A DNA stretch of 64,000 nt from Flavobacteriaceae bacterium LSUCC0859 (GTDB taxonomy: Bacteria > Bacteroidota > Bacteroidia > Flavobacteriales > Flavobacteriaceae): positions 344,862 to 408,861 of the forward strand of contig JAKOGP010000002.1 of assembly GCA_022239325.1 (NCBI GenBank), written 5' to 3'. Made by a program: the position numbers and the translations under genes. Under the pieces are notes generated by a model that saw nothing but the letters and a program-made list of their open reading frames with translations, ran no database searches and was not told where the DNA came from. Shown piece after piece: positions 9,092-16,179 of this stretch (position 1 is its first letter; every line of letters begins with the position of its first letter).

Positions 9092-9847
9092 ATGGAGGAA
9101 TCTTTAGGAGGTTTGCTCAGTGTGCAGAGCTTTGTATTGGCTTTTTTAGCAGCTTTTATTTTGGGGGTCTCAAAAGCAGGGGTCAAAGGAATAGCGGTGC
9201 TTATAGTGACCCTTATGGCGCTTGCTTTTGGAGGAAAGGCCTCTACGGGCATGCTCATGCCCCTCCTCCTTGTAGGTGACGTTTTTGCTATTTCCTATTA
9301 CAACAGACACACCCAGTGGCCGTACTTAAAAAAATTTCTCCCCTGGATGATGCTAGGAGTAGTTTTTGGCGTATTTATTGGAAAGGACCTACCTGAAAAA
9401 AGCTTTCAATTGGGTATGGGTGTTACCATACTAGCCACCCTTGGTATGCTTATTTGGTGGGAGCAAAAAAAGGAAAAGAAAGTACCTACCCATTGGGCTT
9501 TTGGAAGCTTTATGGGGATAATGGCAGGTATTACCACCATGGTTGGCAACCTAGCAGGTGCCTTTTCCAATATTTATTTCCTTGCCATGAAGCTCCCAAA
9601 AAATCATTTCATAGGAACTGCCGCTTGGCTTTTCTTTTTCATTAACCTTTTTAAATTGCCCTTTCATATTTTTGTTTGGAAAACCATTTCCATGGAGAGC
9701 TTACAGATCTTTTTATACTTGTTGCCTGGTCTTGTATTGGGCTTATTTTGTGGTGTGGGCTTGGTTAAAAAAATTACCGATGTGTTTTTTAGAAGAATGA
9801 TACTTGTACTCACAGCCCTAGGTGCTGTAATATTGTTTTTTAAATAA
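9092..9847 (+). CDS. TauE/SafE-family sulfite/anion permease
   Basis: A 251-residue integral membrane protein with about eight hydrophobic segments. The first half has FLAAFILGVSKAGVKGIAVLIVTLMALAFGGKASTGMLMPLLLVGDV and the second half repeats the same topology with TTMVGNLAGAFSNIYFLAMKLPKNHFIGTAAW. The duplicated four-helix layout and the GVSKAGxKG loop are typical of the TauE/SafE family, whose members export sulfite, sulfoacetate or other organic anions. Substrate here is unknown. The start MEESLGG follows an exact -7 box. It sits between a divergent SSS symporter and a sugar-isomerase-like gene. Confidence 0.88.
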   Translation: MEESLGGLLSVQSFVLAFLAAFILGVSKAGVKGIAVLIVTLMALAFGGKASTGMLMPLLLVGDVFAISYYNRHTQWPYLKKFLPWMMLGVVFGVFIGKDLPEKSFQLGMGVTILATLGMLIWWEQKKEKKVPTHWAFGSFMGIMAGITTMVGNLAGAFSNIYFLAMKLPKNHFIGTAAWLFFFINLFKLPFHIFVWKTISMESLQIFLYLLPGLVLGLFCGVGLVKKITDVFFRRMILVLTALGAVILFFK

Positions 9848-9998
9848 ACATTTTGGGCTATAGGTTTGGTTAGGAGCTCTTTAAAGTGTCCGTAGTGCAA
9901 AAGCCTGATTTTCCTTTGCTGTTGTTAATTTTTAAATAAAACTTATTCGCTAAATCTGACTTTTTTTTCACAAAAGGCATTGTTACTGTAATATCAAA

Positions 9999-10015
9999 AT
10001 TTGTATATTACAAAT
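9999..10015. promoter_or_regulatory. 17-bp perfect palindrome upstream of the isomerase-like gene
   Basis: ATTTGTATATTACAAAT has 7-bp perfect arms around a TAT centre, 15 bases before the ATG at 10031. Its place and symmetry suggest an operator for a dimeric regulator, but no regulator is adjacent and the arms are AT-rich. Confidence 0.35.
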
Positions 10016-10030
10016 CTGTTTGATTAGAAA

Positions 10031-11005
10031 ATGCCCATGAAAAGAATTGATTTTATCGCACAATCCACAGCGGCTTTAGGAAGCCTATCAGTCTCTGCGT
10101 CGCTTTTAAAAAACTGGACCCCCATGCGCAAACAAATTCCCAGCATTGGTTTGGGCCTTTTTACCCTTCCTAAACTATTAGAACAAGATTTTACTGGAAC
10201 CCTTTCCAAGCTTTCTAAAATGGGTTATCAGGAATTGGAATTCTTTGGGCCCTATTCTTTCTCACACCAAAAAAACAAGGAGTCTTGGGCACAATTAACC
10301 CCCATGTTGGGCTTTAAAGGCAGTGGTCTATTTGGAAAAGAACTCACAGAAGTTCAAAAAATTTTAAAAGATCTTGGGCTTCATGTGCCTGCTATGCATA
10401 CAGACCTAGACACCTTAGAGCATCTTATGGGCCCACTATCAGAAACCGCTCATGCCCTTGGTGCTACATACGTGGTACTTCCCTCTGCACCTCCAGAAAC
10501 CAGAACCAACTTAGAAGACTATAAAAGCCTAGCAGAACGGTTTAACCTGATAGGTGAAAACGCAAAAAAACACGGAATCTCATTCGCTTATCACAACCAT
10601 GGCTATGGGCTCCAAAAAGTAAATGAGATAAGACCTATAGATCTCATTTTTGAAGGGACAGATCCAGATCTAGTCTACTTTGAAATGGATTTATTTTGGA
10701 CGGTAGCTGGAAGAGCAAATCCCCAGAGCCTGCTTGAAAAATATGCAGGCCGCTATAAAATGTTACACATTAAAGACATGAAATCCCTGACTTACTTTGC
10801 TACTGACGGAGGAGACCCGGGGGAATGGATGGCCCTCTTCCCACAGCTCACTACAGTTGGCGCTGGAGTCATAGACCTTCCCGGTATTTTAAATACCGCC
10901 CTAAATACTGGGGTAGCACATTATTTTGTAGAGCAAGACTTAGCCTCCAACCCATGGTTAGACTTGCAAAACAGCTATGACTATCTTAAAAAATTAGAAT
11001 TCTAA
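10031..11005 (+). CDS. Sugar phosphate isomerase/epimerase-like TIM-barrel protein, secreted
   Basis: A 324-residue AP-endonuclease-2-type TIM barrel of the sugar isomerase/epimerase (IolE/xylose-isomerase-like) family. Visible strands include LGLGLFTLP, GYQELEFFGPYSF, HVPAMHTDLDTL, GATYVVLPSAP, SFAYHNHGYGL, VYFEMDLFW and YKMLHIKDMKS; the His, Glu and Asp residues ending these strands are the usual metal ligands. The N-terminus MPMKRIDFIAQSTAALGSLSVSASLL looks like a leader peptide, though the twin arginines of a Tat signal are not present (KR only), so export is inferred. Either ATG (10031 or 10037) could start it. It is 30 bases upstream of the membrane regulator-like gene on the same strand. 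Confidence 0.8.
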   Translation: MPMKRIDFIAQSTAALGSLSVSASLLKNWTPMRKQIPSIGLGLFTLPKLLEQDFTGTLSKLSKMGYQELEFFGPYSFSHQKNKESWAQLTPMLGFKGSGLFGKELTEVQKILKDLGLHVPAMHTDLDTLEHLMGPLSETAHALGATYVVLPSAPPETRTNLEDYKSLAERFNLIGENAKKHGISFAYHNHGYGLQKVNEIRPIDLIFEGTDPDLVYFEMDLFWTVAGRANPQSLLEKYAGRYKMLHIKDMKSLTYFATDGGDPGEWMALFPQLTTVGAGVIDLPGILNTALNTGVAHYFVEQDLASNPWLDLQNSYDYLKKLEF

Positions 11006-11035
11006 CCACCAACTTTATTGGTTTAAAAAAAATAA

Positions 11036-12397
11036 ATGATTCCCAAATCGCTTCTTTTTTTATGTCTCCTGCCTAGCCTACTTTTTTCTCAAGAGCTCTT
11101 GTTTAAAAATTATCAGACAGAAATCAGTACCATGGATCCTGATAAAGGACTGTTGTATCAGTTTTCAGGGGATAGTTTGAAACTCATAGACATGTCTAGT
11201 CTTGAAATATTGGAGAACAGATATATTAAAAGGCCCCCTTCCAAGCCCTTTGTAAGTCTTAGACCCACCTGGATAAAAAACGAATTATGGCTCAGCGAAA
11301 AAAGCGGTGGTGCCATCTATAGCATTCAAGGTGACAGTCTTCATAGAATAGACCGATCTGACATTCACAATTGGCAATCTGACAGCAGTATTTTTGTGAA
11401 AAATGACACCCTTTTTAAATACGGCGGATATGGCTATTGGACGGCCTCGAATGCGCTATCCTATTATGACAACACCTCCAAAGGCTGGGAAGTCTTAACT
11501 TACAAATCCTCTGACTTTCCCATAGGCACCCATTCACAAAAACACTTTCTTTTAGGGGATTATCTGTACATTTTTGGTGGTTATGAAGTCCCTGCCCAAA
11601 ACCGATTGGAGGCCAAAACAAGCCGGGCTGTTTGGCGGTTTCATTTAAAAAGTAAAGAATGGAAGTTTATGGGCTTGTTAGATATACCTAATTTTAATTC
11701 TTACCTGCCTATAGAATCTGAAGGTCCAGAAGATTTTGAACTGATAAGCAACTATCATGGCCTACTCAAAATAAATCTCAATAACAACCAAGTAGCTGTT
11801 CACAGTAAAAATCCACTGTATTTCACCATAGATTTAGAAGGAAAAAAACCAGTATTCAAATATCGAGGGCACTATTATTACTATGACATAGACAACTTTG
11901 ATCTGCGTTTGAAAAAAGTCACCGAAAATCAGTTTGTTTTAAAAAAAACAGAACAAATCCCCCTCTTTGTAAAAAAAACATCTTTGGTTTATACCATAGG
12001 AATATGGGTCGTTATTATACTAATAGTAAGTTTGCCACTTTGGTTTATAAGAAAATTAAAACGAAAAAAGAAAACGCTGTTTATTTCCCCTAAAGCCATC
12101 CGTTTTGACCAAAAAGAAAGCGAAATTAGTCCGGTAGAATATACCATTTTAGAACTCTTACTCGCAGACAAACCATTGGAGTCTGCACAGATTTTAAATT
12201 TGGTATACAATGAGAGTCTCACAAAATCTCACAATGAAAAGATTAAAACGCAAACCATAGATGGTCTCAATCTTAAGCTTTCCTATTTGTTTGGTTCTCA
12301 GAACAACTATATCTCTAGTGAAAAATCTATGGAAGATAAGAGAATACGAGTATATCACATGAATCTTGGAGAAATATTGATTAAACTTGTACCCTAA
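11036..12397 (+). CDS. Unrecognised protein: signal peptide, propeller-like exodomain, one TM, winged-helix-like endodomain
   Basis: I do not recognise a named family for the whole 453 residues. A signal peptide (MIPKSLLFLCLLPSLLFSQE) is followed by about 290 residues of beta-rich sequence with kelch-like strands (LGDYLYIFGGYEVPAQNRLEAKTSRAVWRFHLKSKEWKFMG is one typical repeat), then one membrane helix (about 316-337), a basic stop-transfer patch (KLKRKKK) and a cytoplasmic domain. That last part (about 365-450: SPVEYTILELLLADKPLESAQIL, then a DGLNLKLSYLFG recognition-like helix and a strand pair ending KRIRVYHM) reads like an OmpR/SARP-type winged helix. The inference is a membrane-bound one-component regulator that senses something in the periplasm. 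It ends 23 bases before a TonB-dependent receptor. Confidence 0.55.
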   Translation: MIPKSLLFLCLLPSLLFSQELLFKNYQTEISTMDPDKGLLYQFSGDSLKLIDMSSLEILENRYIKRPPSKPFVSLRPTWIKNELWLSEKSGGAIYSIQGDSLHRIDRSDIHNWQSDSSIFVKNDTLFKYGGYGYWTASNALSYYDNTSKGWEVLTYKSSDFPIGTHSQKHFLLGDYLYIFGGYEVPAQNRLEAKTSRAVWRFHLKSKEWKFMGLLDIPNFNSYLPIESEGPEDFELISNYHGLLKINLNNNQVAVHSKNPLYFTIDLEGKKPVFKYRGHYYYYDIDNFDLRLKKVTENQFVLKKTEQIPLFVKKTSLVYTIGIWVVIILIVSLPLWFIRKLKRKKKTLFISPKAIRFDQKESEISPVEYTILELLLADKPLESAQILNLVYNESLTKSHNEKIKTQTIDGLNLKLSYLFGSQNNYISSEKSMEDKRIRVYHMNLGEILIKLVP

Positions 12398-12420
12398 TTC
12401 TCTTGTAATTTTTTCCTTAT

Positions 12421-14454
12421 ATGGCCCTTTCTAAACCTTGGCTTTCCAAGCTTTTGTGTTTTATTTTCTCAGGTTCTGTTTTTTGTTCCCTACAAGCCCA
12501 ACAAGACACCACCCAACTGCAAGAAGTGGTGCTTTCTGGGGCCCTTATAAAATCTAATCTCCTTAAAGCTCCCACAGCTATTAGTTTTGTAAAAGCCAGC
12601 CAAACACAGGCTAGCGCAGCACAACTCTCGCTTAAAGAATACCTGGGTCTGGTGCCTGGTCTTTTTGCCCAAAACCAATACAACTACAACCAAGACTTAC
12701 GCATTGCCATCCGCGGCTTTGGCGCAAGGGCGGCCTTTGGTATACGCGGAGTTCAAATTGTAGTAGATGGCATTCCAGAAACTACGCCAGACGGCCAAGG
12801 CCAGCTAGACAATGTGCCCCTGGGTATTATAGAAAACATAGAAGTACTTAGAGGTCCTAGTGGCGCACTATATGGCAATGCCTCTGGAGGGGTGCTACTC
12901 ATAAACACCCTAGACAGTTTATCTGGGCAAAAAATAGCCCTAAGGGCTATGGGTGGCGCCTTTGGGCTGGCCACCCACCAGGCCACCCTCTCCATGAAAG
13001 AAAAAAAATGGACTACGCTGCTTCACTACAACCAGAGCAGCTCGGAAGGCTACAGAGAACAATCCAATTTTTTACAAAGGCTGTTTAACGCCAAAGTGGG
13101 TTTTTCCCCCAGCGATAAAGCGAAATGGGTGGTTCAATTTAACATTACTGACAGCCCTTACGCCAAAGACCCAGGGGGAATCTCTTTAGAGCAGGCTCTT
13201 GAAAACCCCAGAAGTGCCAGAGCCGCCAACCTTACGTATCAGAGCTCGGAAGAAATAAGGCATATTAAAACTGGGCTAAGCCACCGCTATAGCTGGCAAA
13301 ACAATAACAAAGAGAATACTACAGATATTCAGTCTTACTTATTTGCTGCCCAAAGAGATTTTACAGGAAGGCTGCCTTTTAAAAATAGAGGGATCTCTGC
13401 CTTTAAAAGGGATTATTTTGGAATGGGGACTAGACTTTCTCTGCAAGCTAAGGGTCAAACCTTGGTTGGAGTAGGTCATGCCCAGCAGACAGATCTAAGA
13501 AGCAGGTATTTTAATGAAGAGGGTACAAAAGGGGCCCTGAGTGAAAGTCAGGAAGAGCGCTATTTAAATAGCCATGCCTATCTGAGCCACAGAAGAGATT
13601 GGTCTGCATGGATGTGGTCTGGATCTCTGAGGTATGACCATATTAAAATGGGGCTTATTCAAGATGGAAATTACAATACCTACCATGCTTTTAGCCCAAG
13701 TGTTAGTTTGGGATATAGCCTTTCTAAGAATCAATTTATAAGTTTTCAATACGCTCAAAGTTTTGAGACCCCAACCCTTTCAGAGGTAGCCAATACACCT
13801 AGTGGTGCTTTGGGCTTAAACTCCTCACTCACCCCTAGTAAAACCAAGAGTTTTGAGCTCCTCTATAGAAACAAAAGAAACATTGGAACGGCTTTCCTGT
13901 CTTTGGAACTAGCGGGCTTTGTGAGTGAGAGCACTGCAGAGCTTTTGCCCTATGAATTAGAGGATTTCCCAGGCAGGCAGTTTTTCGAAAACAGTGGCGT
14001 TTCTACCAGAACCGGTTTGGAGTCTAGCTGGAGACTACAATACAAAAATTGGGAATGGAACAGCTCCTATACTTGGGCCCACTATCTGTTTAAGCTAGCT
14101 GCTGAGGAAAAACTAAATGGAAACCGACTGCCAGGTATTCCTGACCATCAATTTTTTTCTGAGCTCAAATTATCCCTGCTCTCCTCCCTAACCATAAGTT
14201 TAGAATACAACTATACAGGAAGCCTGATGGCCAATAACAACAATTCCGTAAGCATAAAGCCTTACCATCTTTTAAACAGCCGCGTGCACAAAGATTTTAA
14301 GACCAACTGGGGCAGCTTACGCCTTTTTACTGGGCTAAACAACTTAAGCAATACCACTTATTATGACAATATTAGGATCAATACCTTTGGGGGGCGGTAC
14401 TATGAGCCTGCCCCAACAAGAAACATATATGTGGGACTTGAAATAGGTGTATAA
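12421..14454 (+). CDS. TonB-dependent outer-membrane receptor
   Basis: A 677-residue outer-membrane transporter. A signal peptide (to about residue 26, ending CSLQAQ) is followed directly by a TonB-box-like stretch (QLQEVVLSGAL), the plug domain (APTAISFVKASQ; VDGIPETTPDGQG; IEVLRGPSGALYGNASGGVLLI) and a 22-strand barrel that ends in an aromatic-rich strand (RNIYVGLEIGV). There is no N-terminal carboxypeptidase-like domain and no SusD partner, so it resembles FecA/PupA-type siderophore or small-ligand receptors more than SusC. It is downstream of the propeller-TM-winged-helix gene, which may regulate it. The ligand is not determined by the sequence. Confidence 0.9.
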   Translation: MALSKPWLSKLLCFIFSGSVFCSLQAQQDTTQLQEVVLSGALIKSNLLKAPTAISFVKASQTQASAAQLSLKEYLGLVPGLFAQNQYNYNQDLRIAIRGFGARAAFGIRGVQIVVDGIPETTPDGQGQLDNVPLGIIENIEVLRGPSGALYGNASGGVLLINTLDSLSGQKIALRAMGGAFGLATHQATLSMKEKKWTTLLHYNQSSSEGYREQSNFLQRLFNAKVGFSPSDKAKWVVQFNITDSPYAKDPGGISLEQALENPRSARAANLTYQSSEEIRHIKTGLSHRYSWQNNNKENTTDIQSYLFAAQRDFTGRLPFKNRGISAFKRDYFGMGTRLSLQAKGQTLVGVGHAQQTDLRSRYFNEEGTKGALSESQEERYLNSHAYLSHRRDWSAWMWSGSLRYDHIKMGLIQDGNYNTYHAFSPSVSLGYSLSKNQFISFQYAQSFETPTLSEVANTPSGALGLNSSLTPSKTKSFELLYRNKRNIGTAFLSLELAGFVSESTAELLPYELEDFPGRQFFENSGVSTRTGLESSWRLQYKNWEWNSSYTWAHYLFKLAAEEKLNGNRLPGIPDHQFFSELKLSLLSSLTISLEYNYTGSLMANNNNSVSIKPYHLLNSRVHKDFKTNWGSLRLFTGLNNLSNTTYYDNIRINTFGGRYYEPAPTRNIYVGLEIGV

Positions 14455-14619
14455 TCAGAGCAGCTACGATCGCCTTTTATTGGGGTATTATAAGGTGTAG
14501 ATTATGGAAGCCTTAACTTAATTGAATATTTTGCAAGGAGCCCTCTCAATACATATTTTTTCTTTAATTTAAGGGTCTCAAAATTTTCATATTAACAACC
14601 AAAAAAACCTCAGCTCGTA

Positions 14620-16053
14620 ATGAAAGTAAAAAACAACCGTAGAGACTTTATTAAGAAAAGTGCTCTGCTGGGAACCGGATTTTATATTGTACCCCGCCAT
14701 GTTTTGGGGGGCAGCGGATTCACAGCCCCCAGTGATCAATTGGTATTAGGTGCCATTGGTGCTGGAGGAAAAGGAAACTCAGACATCAATAATGCTTATA
14801 ACAAAGGGGCCAACAGAGTAGCTGCCCTCTGCGATGTAGACCCAAATATGGCTAAAGACGCCATAAAGAGACATGAGGGAGCCGCCTTTTTTAAGGACTT
14901 TAGAAAAATGTTAGACCAGCAAAAAGATTTAGACGCGGTTACCATTTCTGCCCCTGACCATGTTCATGCCCTAGCAGCACATGAGGCCATGATTCGCGGT
15001 TTACATGTCTATGTTCAAAAACCACTCACTCATACTATAGCAGAGGCAAGACACCTTACCAAACTCGCTAGAAAACAAAAAGTAGTAACCCAAATGGGAA
15101 ACCAAGGTGGTTCTAGCATGGGAGTTCCAAAAATTAAAGAATGGATAGATGGCAATGCAATAGGAGAGGTGAAAAAAGTATTTATATGGACCAACAGACC
15201 CGTTTGGCCACAGGGGAAATCCGCCCCTGCACCCAATGCTTCTCAAAAACCTCAAGATCTAGACTGGGATTTATGGCTAGGTCCTGCTTCAGAAAAACCC
15301 TATACTCCAGGGCTTCACCCTTTTGATTGGAGAGGCTACTGGGAATATGGAACCGGAGCGCTTGGAGACATGGGCTGTCATTTATTAGATGTGCCTTACA
15401 AGGTGTTAAACCTGGGGTATCCTACCGGAGTGCAGTGCAGTGTAGCCAATATTTATTCCAGAATGTGGACTCCAGATTACACCCCAGATGGGTGCCCGGT
15501 GGCCTCTAAGGTCACCATAGACTTTCCGAGCTCCGTCCCTGGAAAGCCCGGGGTAGAATTAGAATGGACAGACGGAGGAATTACTCCAGCCATCCCAGAC
15601 GAAATTAGCGACTATTACAGTGCTACCGGCAGCGGGGTTATGCTAATGGGTTCTGAGGGAATTATTACCTGTACAGATTATGGGAATGACCCTATTTTAT
15701 TTAGAAAAGGACAGGAACCAGAGCCCTTTGACACCAGTGTGCAAGGCAACCTAGACGCCAAGCACAATGCCCTGTGGACAGAAGCTTGTAAGGCTGGTTT
15801 TAACTCAGACAAACACCTGGCGCTTACCTCATCCTTTGACTACGCAGGGCCATTTACAGAAACTGTTCTCATGGGGAATATTGCCATTAGATCTCATATG
15901 CTCAGACGAGAAAACGAAGATGGAAATTTAGAATTCTACGGACGTAAAAAATTACGTTGGGATGGAGACAATATGCGTATTACCAACTTTGAAGACGCCA
16001 ACCAATTTGTAAGTAAAACCTACAGAAATGGTTGGGAAGTTCCACTGAGTTAA
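14620..16053 (+). CDS. Gfo/Idh/MocA-family oxidoreductase with twin-arginine leader
   Basis: A 477-residue NAD(P)-dependent sugar/polyol dehydrogenase-like protein. The N-terminus NRRDFIKKSALLGTGFYIVP carries a twin-arginine signal, so it should be exported folded with its cofactor. The Rossmann motif is GAIGAGGKGNSD (near residue 45). The family's EKP signature appears as QKP (YVQKPLTHTIAEA) and the C-terminal domain has ALGDMGCHLLDVPY, with the usual catalytic His. This is the exported subgroup common in Bacteroidota and Planctomycetes, usually near carbohydrate genes. It is separated from the receptor gene by 165 bases and followed by a terminator. Confidence 0.9.
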   Translation: MKVKNNRRDFIKKSALLGTGFYIVPRHVLGGSGFTAPSDQLVLGAIGAGGKGNSDINNAYNKGANRVAALCDVDPNMAKDAIKRHEGAAFFKDFRKMLDQQKDLDAVTISAPDHVHALAAHEAMIRGLHVYVQKPLTHTIAEARHLTKLARKQKVVTQMGNQGGSSMGVPKIKEWIDGNAIGEVKKVFIWTNRPVWPQGKSAPAPNASQKPQDLDWDLWLGPASEKPYTPGLHPFDWRGYWEYGTGALGDMGCHLLDVPYKVLNLGYPTGVQCSVANIYSRMWTPDYTPDGCPVASKVTIDFPSSVPGKPGVELEWTDGGITPAIPDEISDYYSATGSGVMLMGSEGIITCTDYGNDPILFRKGQEPEPFDTSVQGNLDAKHNALWTEACKAGFNSDKHLALTSSFDYAGPFTETVLMGNIAIRSHMLRRENEDGNLEFYGRKKLRWDGDNMRITNFEDANQFVSKTYRNGWEVPLS

Positions 16054-16081
16054 GCCCAATACAAATCCAATTCATGTATAC

Positions 16082-16116
16082 AAAAAGCCCCTGATCTTAA
16101 ATATCAGGGGCTTTTT
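16082..16116. terminator. Shared bidirectional terminator
   Basis: AAAAAGCCCCTGAT and ATCAGGGGCTTTTT form a 14-bp perfect stem around a 7-base loop, with T runs on both strands. It lies between the convergent Gfo/Idh/MocA and M14 peptidase genes and can serve both. Confidence 0.85.
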
Positions 16117-16179
16117 CATGTCTTACGCTACTTTGCGACAAAGATACAACCACTTTATAAAGCTAGTGGCCATTAATAA

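Noticed and set aside
8971-9258. N-terminal extension of the SSS symporter by 96 residues.
   Set aside because: It crosses two promoter boxes and the start of the divergent permease gene, and shows no family features.
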